Origin: Phycisphaerales bacterium | GTDB lineage: Bacteria > Planctomycetota > Phycisphaerae > Phycisphaerales > UBA1924 | Assembly (NCBI GenBank): GCA_020850415.1 | Contig: JADZER010000059.1 | Span: 62,001 to 126,000, forward strand | Direction: 5' to 3' | Length of the DNA stretch: 64,000 nt | Shown: piece after piece, positions 34,591 through 43,266 of the stretch | Layout: every line of letters begins with the position of its first letter | How positions within the stretch are numbered: the stretch's first letter is position 1 | Program-made: the position numbers and the translations under genes | The notes under the pieces: generated by a model | Seen by the model: only the letters and a program-made list of their open reading frames with translations | Told to the model about the DNA's origin: nothing | Databases searched by the model: none

Positions 34591-35069
34591 TTGTAGCGTC
34601 GGAGTTCGTCGAGCGTCGAGTCGAGCTGGCTCTTGAGCCGGCGGACGCGCAGCAGGCTGCGGACGCGGGTGACCAGCTCGAGACGGTTGACCGGCTTGGT
34701 GAGGAAGTCGTCCGCCCCCGCCTCGACCGCCCGCTCGACATCCCCGACCTCGTTGAGGGCGGTGACCATGATCACGGGCACATCCCGGGTCCGCGGGCTG
34801 GCCTTGATCCGCTCGCAGACCTGGAAGCCGCTCATCCGGGGCATCATGACATCCAGGAGGACCAGGTCCGGCACCGCGGCTTCCACCGCCCCCATCGCCT
34901 CCACCCCGTCCCGGGCGGTACGGATCGAGCACCCCAGCCCGTCCAGGTAGGCCTGGAGGAGCTCGAGGTTCTGCTCGTTGTCATCCACGATCAGGACGCT
35001 GGCATGGTCCAGGGCGTCGTCGACGGTTCCCGGACTAGGGGGCAGGTCGGGGCGGTGCTGGTGGGTCAT
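34581..35069 (-). CDS. Single-domain response regulator
   Basis: A 162-residue CheY-like receiver with a short helical C-terminal extension. The acidic pair is in LIVDDNEQN, the phospho-acceptor Asp in LVLLDVMMPRMSGF, the Thr switch in VIMVTALN and the Lys in DFLTKPVNRLEL. No DNA-binding or enzymatic output domain follows; the last 30 residues (RSLLRVRRLKSQLDSTLDELRR) are a coiled coil that could dimerise or carry a lost output domain. An AGGAG-like site (CAGGAGTCCGGAGA) precedes ATG 35069. Its kinase is not nearby. Confidence 0.88.
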   Translation of the reverse strand: MTHQHRPDLPPSPGTVDDALDHASVLIVDDNEQNLELLQAYLDGLGCSIRTARDGVEAMGAVEAAVPDLVLLDVMMPRMSGFQVCERIKASPRTRDVPVIMVTALNEVGDVERAVEAGADDFLTKPVNRLELVTRVRSLLRVRRLKSQLDSTLDELRRYKGS

Positions 35070-35209
35070 TCTCCGGACTCCTGCTCAACCATCCGGCATC
35101 TGACCGGTATAACCACGGAACTTTGCATGAGCGGTCGCGTCGAAGCCAATGATAAGCCCATTGGGCGCGCGACGCCCCTGGTACCCCGCCGCCCGAGGAT
35201 TTCCGAACA

Positions 35210-35662
35210 ATGGCTAAACGCATCCCCACCCGCCCCGCCTGGGCCGATCGATTCGCAAGCCCCACCGCCGAGGGGCTTCTCGGGGCGATCGGCGGCGATC
35301 TGGGCTCCCTCGCGGCCGAGATGCGCCAGGCCCTCCGGGCAGAGCCTTCCCTGCGGGAGTCACTCCGGTGGTGCGGGTTGCCGTGGCGGTGGGCCCTTGC
35401 GTACGCCGACGGGTCCGGTGCTGAGGCAGCCTATCTGGTCCCCAATCCCGACGGCCCGTGTGTGGTCTTCCGGCTGAGCCACGAGCAGGTGACGGAACTC
35501 CCGGCCCGGAAGCTGTCCCGCTACATCCGGGACGGGCTGGCCCAGGCCCGGCTGGTGGCCGGGGTCGCCTGGCCCCAGTGGTCCCTGCAGCACCAGAGCC
35601 ACATCAAGGACCTGGGGGACCTGTTCGCGCTGCTGCGCGAGCCGGCCGCGGCGGGGGCCTGA
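35210..35662 (+). CDS. Small conserved-looking protein of unknown function (DUF3788-like)
   Basis: A 150-residue soluble protein beginning MAKRIPTRPAWADRF. It has a compact pattern, WCGLPWRWALAYADGSGAEAAYLVPNPDGPCVVFRLS, recalling DUF3788-type proteins, followed by a charged helix and WPQWSLQHQSHIKDLGDLFALLREP. No catalytic motif is visible. GAGGA precedes ATG 35210. It is unlikely to be a shadow, because the opposite-strand and other frames here are uninformative and codon bias is that of a real gene. Confidence 0.55.
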   Translation: MAKRIPTRPAWADRFASPTAEGLLGAIGGDLGSLAAEMRQALRAEPSLRESLRWCGLPWRWALAYADGSGAEAAYLVPNPDGPCVVFRLSHEQVTELPARKLSRYIRDGLAQARLVAGVAWPQWSLQHQSHIKDLGDLFALLREPAAAGA

Positions 35663-35765
35663 ACCCCGATCCCGTTGCAGCCCCGCGCGCGCTCCAGCCG
35701 ATGGTAGCGGTGCCCCGGTGAGAACCCCCCGGGCGGGGTGGTGCATCGAGGACAGGGAGAGTTCG

Positions 35766-37310
35766 ATGAAGACACGACCGGCGTTGGCAACCCGATCCCG
35801 CATCCAGCTTCGGGCCGCTCTGGTGGGCGTGGCGGTGGTCTTGGCGGCGGCGCCGCTGGCGGGGGCACAATCGCTTTCCCGACGCATCGACCGAATCGTT
35901 GCCTCTGGCGACATCGGCAGCGCCAAGCTCGGGGTGCATGTCCGGGAGGTGGGGGCTTCCGCGCCGCTGGTCTCGATCAGCGCGGAGACGGCGCTCATCC
36001 CGGCGTCCAACATGAAGCTCCTGACCACCGGGGCCGCCCTCGCGGTCCTGGGACCGGACTTTGTCTTCCGCACGGAGATCGCGATCGACGGCGACACGGT
36101 GATCGTCCGCGGCTCGGGTGACCCGGCCCTCGCCGACCCGGAGGTGCTCCGCAACACCGAGCCCAGGATGACGGTCGAGGACTTCTTGAACACCCTGGCG
36201 GGCGCGGTCGCCGACAAGCTCGACGGGCACTGCTCGCAGATCGTGATCGACGACCGGGTGTTTGACCGTGAGTTCGTCCACCCGAGCTGGGATCCCAACG
36301 ACCTCAACAAGTGGTACGCGCCCGAGGTCTCCGGCCTGAACTTCCACGGGAATCTTCTGGCGCTCTTCGCCTCCCCGGCGCCGGAGGGCGCTGGCGCCCC
36401 GCCGCGATTGGTCCTCCAGCCGGCGTGCTCGTGGATCGAGATCGCCAACAAGGCCAAGACCGTGCAGGGCAGCGGCTCGAACACCTACTGGCCCGCCCGG
36501 TCGCCGACCGCCAACAGCTTCACGCTTTTCGGCGATGTGCGGACCACCGCGCCCACGCCCCTGAACACACCGACCCACAACAACCCCCTGCTCTTCGGCC
36601 AGCTCCTCGCCGAGCGCCTGATGAAGCGGGGGGTCTCGGTGGGCAACGAGGCGAGGCCCGGGCTCAATCCGCCGATCGCGGTCCGTGTGGCCGGGCAGGA
36701 CGAAACGCTCCCCGACGGCAAGCTGGTGGCGGTGGTGACGACCCCGCTCCAGGAGGTGCTCAACCGGTGCAACACCGACTCGATCAACCTCTATGCCGAG
36801 GCGCTGCTCAAGCGGATCGGCTATCAGGTGACCCGCGAGCAGGGCACCTGGGCCAACGGCGCGAGCGTGATGCGGATGGCGATCGAAGAGCGGCTCGGCG
36901 CCGACGCCGCGATCTCGACGATCATCAGCGACGGCTCCGGCCTGTCGCACGCCAACCTCGTCCGCCCCAGCACGCTGACCGCCTGGGTCGAGAGCTTCGC
37001 CACCGATGACGACCTGCGGATGCCCTACCTGACCAGCATGGCCACACCGGGACGCGGCACCTTCGCCCGGCGGTTCCACGGCATCGACCTCGGTAACCAG
37101 GTCGCCGGCAAGAGCGGCGTCCTGACCGGGGTGCGCACGCTGTCGGGCATCGTCCAGTCCGACTCAGGACGCGAGGTGGTGTTCTCGGTCATGCTAAACG
37201 ATGTGCCCGCGGCGAAGGGCCCGAATGCCTCAAAGCTCGCCGAGCGGATCGTGACCGAGATCGACGCGTGGCTGAGCGAGGTGTCGCCCAGCCCGCAGTT
37301 CGGCGGCTGA
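35766..37310 (+). CDS. dacB: D-alanyl-D-alanine carboxypeptidase/endopeptidase (PBP4 class)
   Basis: A 514-residue exported serine peptidase. ATG 35766 follows AGGGAG, and the signal peptide ends AGAQ near residue 35. The S13 motifs are SNMK (catalytic Ser81, Lys84), SDGSGLSHAN (SxN-type) near residue 395 and KSGVLTG (KTG-type) near 453. A long insertion between the first and second motifs is typical of PBP4. It trims or cleaves peptidoglycan peptides in the periplasm, which agrees with planctomycetes having peptidoglycan. It converges on ubiD with 7 bp between. Confidence 0.92.
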   Translation: MKTRPALATRSRIQLRAALVGVAVVLAAAPLAGAQSLSRRIDRIVASGDIGSAKLGVHVREVGASAPLVSISAETALIPASNMKLLTTGAALAVLGPDFVFRTEIAIDGDTVIVRGSGDPALADPEVLRNTEPRMTVEDFLNTLAGAVADKLDGHCSQIVIDDRVFDREFVHPSWDPNDLNKWYAPEVSGLNFHGNLLALFASPAPEGAGAPPRLVLQPACSWIEIANKAKTVQGSGSNTYWPARSPTANSFTLFGDVRTTAPTPLNTPTHNNPLLFGQLLAERLMKRGVSVGNEARPGLNPPIAVRVAGQDETLPDGKLVAVVTTPLQEVLNRCNTDSINLYAEALLKRIGYQVTREQGTWANGASVMRMAIEERLGADAAISTIISDGSGLSHANLVRPSTLTAWVESFATDDDLRMPYLTSMATPGRGTFARRFHGIDLGNQVAGKSGVLTGVRTLSGIVQSDSGREVVFSVMLNDVPAAKGPNASKLAERIVTEIDAWLSEVSPSPQFGG

Positions 37311-37317
37311 GCACCCC

Positions 37318-39420
37318 TTAAGCCAGACCGTACTCGGCCCATCTCGACTCGACCCTGGCCGTGACCTCCTGACACATGCGGAGCACCGGGGGCCAATCGC
37401 GGACGGGCTCGCCGTTGCGTTCGTCGCCCGGGCCCTTGGGCGTCGCGTCGAAGGCCGCCATCCCGAACCGGCCCTCCCTCCAGACCTCCATGTCACGCGC
37501 CGCGTCGAAGTTCGCGACCCAGTGAAAGAGGGCCTGGTCGGTGTCGGCGATGTCCACGCCGCGCCCGAAGATGACCGTGTACGCCGGCGGCCGGACGGCG
37601 GTCCAGTCGATCTCGGCCACCGCCCGCTGCACCGACGCGAGCACCTCGCGCCCGAGGCGGGGCTTGTCCTCCGCCAAGTCCTTGTCGGCGCGCACAAAGA
37701 GCCACCCCACCAATTCCTCGGGCAGTTTGGCGTCGAGAACGCCCCCGCACGCTCGGAGGGCGGTCAGAAGGCGGACGCCCTGGTCGTCGTCGCCCGAAAC
37801 GAACGCCGGCCCATCCCCATCCCCCGGCGCACCGGCCCCCCCCACCGCCTCGGCGCCCCATCTCGGCGTGCAGTCGAAGCCGAGCTTGGTGCCAGCGCCG
37901 CAGTAGGGCGTCGCGTGGTCGAGCACATCGATCGGCCCCCGCACCCGCTCGATATCCCGCACCGGGTCGCAACGCTCGGCCATCGCCCGCAGCACCGCCA
38001 GGTGGTCGTGCACATCGACCGAGCCATCGACCACGAACACGCTCTTGGTCCAGCTCATCTGCCCCGCGCCCCACACGCCGTGCATCACCCGCCGGGCGTG
38101 CAGCGGGTACTCCTTCTCGATCCGGACCGCCGCGGCGTTGTGGAAGGCGCCAAACATGGGCAGGTCGTAGTCCTCGATGTCCGGCAGGATCGTCCGCAGC
38201 AGCGGCAGCATGATCCGCTCGGTGGCCTTGCCGATGTAGTAGTCCTCCTGCGGCGGCATGCCGACGATGGTCGCCGGGAGGATCGGGTCGCGCCGGTGCG
38301 TCAGGGCGGTGGCGCGGAGCTGGCCGTAGCGGTCGGGGAGCGAGTAGAAGCCGGTGTGGTCGCCGAACGGGCCCTCGTACGCGCCCCCGGGCCCCAGGGG
38401 GGCCCCGGCCCGGGCGTCCCAGCCCGGATCGCCGCACTCGGTCGAGACGAAGCCCTCGATCACGATCTCGGCGTTCGCCGGCACCCACAAGGGCACGGTC
38501 TTCGCCCGCACCATCTCGATGCCGCGCCCATGGAGGAAGCCGGCCATGAGCAGCTCGCTGATCCCCGGCGGGAGCGGGCAGGTGGCGGCGTAGGGCAGCA
38601 CGCTCTCGCCGCCGAAGGCGATGGCCACGGGCATGGGCTTGCCGGCCTTCTTCCAGCTCCGCCAGTGGCGAGCCCCGTCGTGATGAAGCTGCCAGTGCAT
38701 GGCCATGAGCCGCTTGCCGAGGAGTTGGACGCGGTACATGCCGATGTTGTGGCTGGGCGGCTTGTCGGCGTCGGCGTGATCGGCGTGGATGGTGTGGATG
38801 CCGGCGAATGTGACATACCGGCCGCGGAAGCCTGCGTCCCATTCGGGCCCGGCGCCCAGGCCGGGGATCTGGTCGTTGACGCCCGACGGATAGCCGAGGG
38901 CCGCGTAGTCCCCGTCGTGGGGCCAGCAGCGGAGGAGGGGCAGGCCGGTGAGGTCGATCTCGTCGCCCGTGCGCACGACCTGCTGGCATATGCCCGAGCG
39001 CCTGCGTTTGGGGCCGATCTTGAGGAGCGGGGCGAACTGCCGGGCCTTCTCCATCGCCTCCGTGAACGAGCGGGGCGGCTGGGGCTTGACCAGCTCGGCG
39101 ATCCTGGCGCCGATGGCGTCGAAACCCTGGCCGTCGCACCCGAGGGCCAGCTCCATGCGCCGGTAGCTGCCCAGGCTGTTGATCAGGACGGGGATGTCGG
39201 AACCCGTGACATGCTCGAAGAGCAGGGCCCGCCCGCCGAGGTGGTGGAAGCGAGGGTCGTCGCGCCGAGCGGCCGGGCTGGGGGGGTTCGGGGCCGGGCG
39301 CCTGCTCTCGCGGTCGGCGATGGCCGAGATCTCCAGCACGGGCGAGACCTCCGCCCGTACCCTTGCAAGCTCACCGGCCGAAGCCAGCGCGTCCACGAAC
39401 TCCCGCAGCGTCGTGTACAT
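37318..39420 (-). CDS. ubiD: UbiD-family (de)carboxylase, long form
   Basis: A 700-residue prenylated-FMN decarboxylase. ATG 39420 starts MYTTLREFVDALASAGEL, the standard UbiD opening. ALLFEHVTGSDIPVLINSLGSYRRM, the EGFVSTECGDPGWDARAGAPLGPGGAYEGPFGDHTGFYS core with its catalytic Glu residues, and GTKLGFDCTPRW near the end are all present. It is longer than the roughly 490-610-residue family norm; the surplus lies in the C-terminal half after GTKLGFDCT, with a clean reading frame. In bacteria lacking ubiquinone such enzymes often serve menaquinone (futalosine pathway) or aromatic-acid metabolism. No ubiX partner is visible. Confidence 0.88.
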   Translation of the reverse strand: MYTTLREFVDALASAGELARVRAEVSPVLEISAIADRESRRPAPNPPSPAARRDDPRFHHLGGRALLFEHVTGSDIPVLINSLGSYRRMELALGCDGQGFDAIGARIAELVKPQPPRSFTEAMEKARQFAPLLKIGPKRRRSGICQQVVRTGDEIDLTGLPLLRCWPHDGDYAALGYPSGVNDQIPGLGAGPEWDAGFRGRYVTFAGIHTIHADHADADKPPSHNIGMYRVQLLGKRLMAMHWQLHHDGARHWRSWKKAGKPMPVAIAFGGESVLPYAATCPLPPGISELLMAGFLHGRGIEMVRAKTVPLWVPANAEIVIEGFVSTECGDPGWDARAGAPLGPGGAYEGPFGDHTGFYSLPDRYGQLRATALTHRRDPILPATIVGMPPQEDYYIGKATERIMLPLLRTILPDIEDYDLPMFGAFHNAAAVRIEKEYPLHARRVMHGVWGAGQMSWTKSVFVVDGSVDVHDHLAVLRAMAERCDPVRDIERVRGPIDVLDHATPYCGAGTKLGFDCTPRWGAEAVGGAGAPGDGDGPAFVSGDDDQGVRLLTALRACGGVLDAKLPEELVGWLFVRADKDLAEDKPRLGREVLASVQRAVAEIDWTAVRPPAYTVIFGRGVDIADTDQALFHWVANFDAARDMEVWREGRFGMAAFDATPKGPGDERNGEPVRDWPPVLRMCQEVTARVESRWAEYGLA

Positions 39421-39421
39421 T
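39416..39421 (+). promoter_or_regulatory. -10-like hexamer of the methyltransferase-ABC operon
   Basis: TACATT ends 11 nt before ATG 39433 and overlaps the start codon of the divergent ubiD gene (39418-39420). No Shine-Dalgarno sequence separates it from the ATG, so the transcript should be leaderless or nearly so. Confidence 0.45.
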
Positions 39422-39427
39422 GCCCCC

Positions 39428-39433
39428 AGCGTA
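39428..39433 (-). promoter_or_regulatory. -10-like hexamer of ubiD
   Basis: On the minus strand TACGCT ends 7 nt before ATG 39420 and touches the first base of the divergent start codon at 39433. It mirrors the hexamer at 39416-39421. Confidence 0.45.
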
Positions 39434-40137
39434 TGACCACCGAACAGCCCAAGCGCGTCCCCGGACAGCCCACCTACGACGAGCGGGGGCGCCCCATCTA
39501 CGCCGCAAAGCGGGTCTGGCCGGCGTACTTCGATGTCGTCAGGGGCAAGCCGCCCCGGGACACGCTGATCGCCGCGTTGGAAGCCCTCGACCGCGAGGGG
39601 CTGGGGCCCGCCGGCGCTGAGGCGCCCCTTGCCGTAGACATCGGCTGCGGCGACGGGCGGGACACCGTCGAGATCCTCCGACGCGGCTGGCGGGTGCTGG
39701 CGGTTGATGGACACCCCGACGCCTTCGACCGGATGATCGCCCGGGCGGACCTGGCCGGGCGTGATCGCCTGGAATGCCTGCACGCCCCGTTCGAGGGGCT
39801 GGAGCTGCCACGGACGAGACTGATCAACGCCAGCTTCAGCCTGCCGTTCTGCGACCCCGGGCACTTCGGGGCCTTGTGGGCGGGGATCGTCGAGGCTCTC
39901 GAGCCGGGCGGGCGGTTCGCCGGGCAGCTCTTTGGCGACCGGGACGACTGGGCCAGCCTCGAGGGCCGGACCCACCACACCGTCGAACAGGCCCGGGCGT
40001 TGCTCGCCGGGCTGGAGGTCGAGCGGTTCGAAGAAACCGAGGCCGAGGGCAAGGACGCGCTCGGCAATCCCAAACACTGGCACCGGTTCGATATCGTCGC
40101 GAGGAATCCCCACCCCGACAGGAAGGGCACGCCATGA
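39433..40137 (+). CDS. SAM-dependent class I methyltransferase
   Basis: A 234-residue cytoplasmic methyltransferase of the TehB-like group. Motif I is AVDIGCGDGRDTVEIL, the acidic end of strand 2 is LAVDGHPDAFDRM, motif IV is INASFSLPFC and motif VI is LEPGGRFAGQLFGDRDDW. The N-terminus YAAKRVWPAYFDVVRGKPPRDTL precedes the fold. The stop overlaps the ABC ATPase start (ATGA), making it the first gene of a three-gene operon. The substrate is unknown; the linkage to an exporter hints at modifying something that is then exported, which is inference. Confidence 0.82.
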   Translation: MTTEQPKRVPGQPTYDERGRPIYAAKRVWPAYFDVVRGKPPRDTLIAALEALDREGLGPAGAEAPLAVDIGCGDGRDTVEILRRGWRVLAVDGHPDAFDRMIARADLAGRDRLECLHAPFEGLELPRTRLINASFSLPFCDPGHFGALWAGIVEALEPGGRFAGQLFGDRDDWASLEGRTHHTVEQARALLAGLEVERFEETEAEGKDALGNPKHWHRFDIVARNPHPDRKGTP

Positions 40138-41222
40138 ACGCGGAGGCATCGTTGGTCCCGGGCGGGGGGGCGTCCGACTGGGCGATCGACCTGTCCGATG
40201 TTGCCAAGACCTACAAGGGCAAGATCCAGGCCCTCAAGGGCATCCAGATGCGGGTGCGCAGGGGCGAGGTCTTCGGCCTCCTGGGGCCCAACGGGGCGGG
40301 CAAGAGCACGCTGGTCAAAATCCTCATGACGGTCATCCGGCCCACCCGCTGCCAGGGCACGATGCTCGGCGAGCGGGTCGGGGCCAAGGGCGTCCTCCGC
40401 CGGATCGGGTACCTGCCCGAGCACCACCGATTCCCCTCGTACCTGACCGGGGCGCAGGTGCTGGACTTCTACGCGGCGATGAACGAGGTGCCGCGGCCGG
40501 ACCGGCAGGCCCGCATCCCCGAGCTGCTCGAGCTCGTCGGGATGCAGGACTGGGGCAAGGTCAGGGTCGGCCGGTACAGCAAGGGCATGCGTCAGCGCGT
40601 CGGCATCGCCCAGTCGCTGATGAACGACCCGGACATCGTGCTGCTCGACGAGCCGACCGACGGGGTGGACCCGGTCGGGAGGCGGGACATCCGCGAGATC
40701 GTCTCCGAGCTGCGCCGCCGCGGCAAGACGGTCTTCCTCAACAGCCACCTGCTCAGCGAACTGGAGATGGTCTGCGACCGCGTCGCGATCCTGGTCCACG
40801 GCGAGGTGGCCAGCCAGGGCACCATCGACGAGCTCACCGCGGGCAAGGAGCGGTACGAGATCCAGATGGCCGAGGGGCAGGCCCCGGGCCAGATCGAGGC
40901 CGCGTTGCCCGGGCTGGTCCGGTTCGCCGGCGAGGGCGACCTCGCCAAACGCGTGGGCGGGCGGGGCGAGCTGGCGACCGGCGAGTGGGTCGAGGTCGAT
41001 CACGGGCTGGTCCGCGTCGGCACGACCGACCCGGCAGCGATCCAGCCCATCCTCGACCGCCTGCGCCAGCACGGCGCGGTTATCCGCTCGATCCGCCAGC
41101 ACCGGCCCTCGCTCGAGGACCTCTTCATGGAGGCCGTCGGCGAGCCGGAGGGCGTCGGCGCCGAGGTCAGCGCCAAGCAGAAGTCCGCCGCGAAACCCAA
41201 GAAGAACAGGGGGGCGTCGTGA
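40134..41222 (+). CDS. ABC transporter ATP-binding protein
   Basis: A 362-residue ATPase of the CcmA/NatA type. Walker A is GPNGAGKST, the Q-loop region YLPEHHRF has Glu-His in place of the usual Gln-Asn, the signature is YSKGMRQRVGIAQ (S-K-G-M in place of SGGQ), Walker B is IVLLDEPTDGVDP and the H-loop LNSHLL. An extra C-terminal 130-residue domain (DUF4162-like, PSLEDLFM) and a Lys/Ala tail follow. GTGA coupling to the permease gene indicates one exporter. Confidence 0.92.
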   Translation: MNAEASLVPGGGASDWAIDLSDVAKTYKGKIQALKGIQMRVRRGEVFGLLGPNGAGKSTLVKILMTVIRPTRCQGTMLGERVGAKGVLRRIGYLPEHHRFPSYLTGAQVLDFYAAMNEVPRPDRQARIPELLELVGMQDWGKVRVGRYSKGMRQRVGIAQSLMNDPDIVLLDEPTDGVDPVGRRDIREIVSELRRRGKTVFLNSHLLSELEMVCDRVAILVHGEVASQGTIDELTAGKERYEIQMAEGQAPGQIEAALPGLVRFAGEGDLAKRVGGRGELATGEWVEVDHGLVRVGTTDPAAIQPILDRLRQHGAVIRSIRQHRPSLEDLFMEAVGEPEGVGAEVSAKQKSAAKPKKNRGAS

Positions 41223-42391
41223 TCACCCAGACCATCGCCCTATTCGTCGACGCGTACCGCGAGCTGAACGCCAAGAAGCTGTTCTGGATCACCATGATGC
41301 TCTCGGGGCTGGTGGTCCTGATCTACGCGGCGATCGGCATCAACGAACAGGGCATCTACTTCCTCTGGTTCAAGATCCCGACGCCGGTGCCGATCGACAG
41401 CACGACGCTCCCACCGGCGATCCTGTACAAGCAGCTGTTCCTGAGCCTGGGGATCCAGATCTGGCTCGCCTGGGTGGCGACGATCTTGGCGCTGGTCTCT
41501 ACGGCGGGGATCATCCCGGAGATGATCTCGGGCGGCTCGATCGAGATGCTGCTCAGCAAGCCGATCTCGAGATGGCGTTTGTTCCTGACCAAGTACGCGA
41601 CGGGCCTGCTCTTCGCGGCTCTCCAGGTGGGCGCGTTCACCGCGGCGTCGTTCCTGGTGATCGGCATCCGGGGCGGCGTTTGGGAGCCGGGGCTGTTCCT
41701 GGCGATCCCGCTCGTGGTCGTGTTCTTCAGCTACCTCTACTGCGTCTGCGCTCTGCTGGGAGTGCTGACCAAGTCCACCATCGCCTCGCTCCTCCTTACC
41801 GTTCTCCTGTGGTGCGGGCTGTTCATCCTGAACACAGGAGACGGCGCGGTCATGGCGATCCGCGTGCAGCTCGAAGCCCAGCGCGACGCCTACGCCGCCA
41901 CGATCGACAGGTCGCGGGACGCCGCCGCTGAGATCCTCGCAGCCCGACGCGAGACCGCCGGCGAGCCGCCGCTGCCCGAGGGCTATGTCGCCACGGACGA
42001 GGACATGCTCACCATCACGCCGTGGATCAAGAATGTCCTCGACAACCGCGACGAGGCCGAGGAGTCGCTCGGCAAGCTGCGCCCGTGGGCGAGGTGGATC
42101 TACGCCGCGAAGACGATCGTGCCCAAGACCGGCGAGACCATCAGCCTGCTCGAGCGTTGGCTGATCTCCATGGCGGACCTGGAAGCGATGGCCGCGGCCG
42201 ACGAGGAGGGCGAGGCGACGCGGATCGACGAAAGCTCGGGGGAGGTGACGCTGGACCAGACCGAGGTGCAGATGCGCGCCCAGGAGGCGATCCGCGGCCG
42301 CTCGGTGTGGTGGATCATGGGCACCTCGCTGGTCTTTGAGTGCGTCGTGCTCGGCGCGGCGGTGTTCGTGTTCGCCCGGCGCGACAACTAG
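41219..42391 (+). CDS. ABC transporter permease (ABC-2 type)
   Basis: A 390-residue membrane protein starting at GTG 41219 inside the ATPase stop. About six membrane helices are visible: residues 21-42, 75-100, 130-152, 160-190 (two), and 365-385. Between the fifth and sixth a polar domain of about 170 residues lies, from QLEAQRDAYAATIDRSRDAAAE to about residue 360, probably outside the membrane. The sequence LLSKPISRWRLFLTKYATGL is the typical ABC-2 motif. The exported substrate is unknown. Its stop codon is shared in a CTAG with the convergent nitroreductase gene. Confidence 0.85.
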   Translation: MITQTIALFVDAYRELNAKKLFWITMMLSGLVVLIYAAIGINEQGIYFLWFKIPTPVPIDSTTLPPAILYKQLFLSLGIQIWLAWVATILALVSTAGIIPEMISGGSIEMLLSKPISRWRLFLTKYATGLLFAALQVGAFTAASFLVIGIRGGVWEPGLFLAIPLVVVFFSYLYCVCALLGVLTKSTIASLLLTVLLWCGLFILNTGDGAVMAIRVQLEAQRDAYAATIDRSRDAAAEILAARRETAGEPPLPEGYVATDEDMLTITPWIKNVLDNRDEAEESLGKLRPWARWIYAAKTIVPKTGETISLLERWLISMADLEAMAAADEEGEATRIDESSGEVTLDQTEVQMRAQEAIRGRSVWWIMGTSLVFECVVLGAAVFVFARRDN

Positions 42392-43137
42392 TCGATCCGC
42401 GCTCCCTTCCCCGTGTAGTACGACCCGAGGCCCGCGCGCCTGACCGCGCCGTGCAGCTCGGCCATCCGGGCGACCCAGGACGCGTCGATCTGCGCCGAGG
42501 GCGCCCCACGCCCGCGGAGGTACTCGCGGTAGGTCTCGTCGTACTCTCGCATCGCGCCGAGCACCGCCCCATCGTCGGCGTAGCGGTCGCGCATGAGCAC
42601 CGCCTCGATCGGGAGCCGCGGGCGCGTGGCGGTGGGTTTGGCCGGGTCGGGCCTGCCGACGCACATGCCGAAGAAGGGATACACCCCCTCGGGCAGCCCG
42701 AGCAGCCGGTCCAGGCGCGGCAGGTCGTTGCGCAGGCCGCCGATGAAGCAGATGCCGTAGCCCATGGACTCGAACGCGACGGCGGTGTTCTGGGCGAACA
42801 GGGCGGTGTCGATGGCGGCGACAAGGAACGCCTCGAGCCGCGTGTCGTACACCCCGCCCCCGGCCCTGGCGGCCAGCCGGTGGCGCCGAGAGTCGCCGCA
42901 GAAGAGCAGGAAGAGCGGGGCGGTCTGCACATACCGCTGGTTGCCGGCGAGTTCGGCGATCTCGGCCCGTGCCCCAGGGTCGGTGATCTCGATGACGCTG
43001 CACGCCTGAACGCCGGAAGAGGTGGAGGCCATCTGCCCGGCACGGATGGCCGCGTGGAGGTGCTCGGTCGGCACGGGGTCGGCGGTGAAGGCCCGGACGG
43101 AGCGGTGGGCGCAGAGGAGGTCGACGGTCGGGTTCAT
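42388..43137 (-). CDS. NfsA-type nitroreductase (FMN oxidoreductase)
   Basis: A 249-residue flavoenzyme, NfsA/FRP subgroup. HRSVRAFTADPVPTEHL carries the FMN-phosphate Arg-Ser-x-Arg motif, and QMASTSSGVQACSVIEI, AIDTALFAQNTAVAFESMGYGICFIGGLRND and FFGMCVGRPD are typical of the group. It reduces nitro compounds, quinones or flavins with NADPH. ATG 43137 follows TACCCT by 5 nt without a Shine-Dalgarno sequence. Confidence 0.9.
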   Translation of the reverse strand: MNPTVDLLCAHRSVRAFTADPVPTEHLHAAIRAGQMASTSSGVQACSVIEITDPGARAEIAELAGNQRYVQTAPLFLLFCGDSRRHRLAARAGGGVYDTRLEAFLVAAIDTALFAQNTAVAFESMGYGICFIGGLRNDLPRLDRLLGLPEGVYPFFGMCVGRPDPAKPTATRPRLPIEAVLMRDRYADDGAVLGAMREYDETYREYLRGRGAPSAQIDASWVARMAELHGAVRRAGLGSYYTGKGARID

Positions 43138-43142
43138 GGGCG

Positions 43143-43148
43143 AGGGTA
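43143..43148 (-). promoter_or_regulatory. -10-like hexamer 5 nt before the nitroreductase gene
   Basis: TACCCT on the minus strand ends 5 nt before ATG 43137 and no ribosome-binding site is present. It is the weakest hexamer of the leaderless group; the upstream -35 region is not clear. Confidence 0.35.
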
Positions 43149-43266
43149 GGGGGTTCGACGCACAGTGGCTCACTTTCTGATCCATGAAGGCAGGCCGGGC
43201 CGATATCCCGAAAGAGGTGCAACGCCTCCCGAGGAGTGCCGGCGCGGCCGGTGAAAGGACAAGGCG

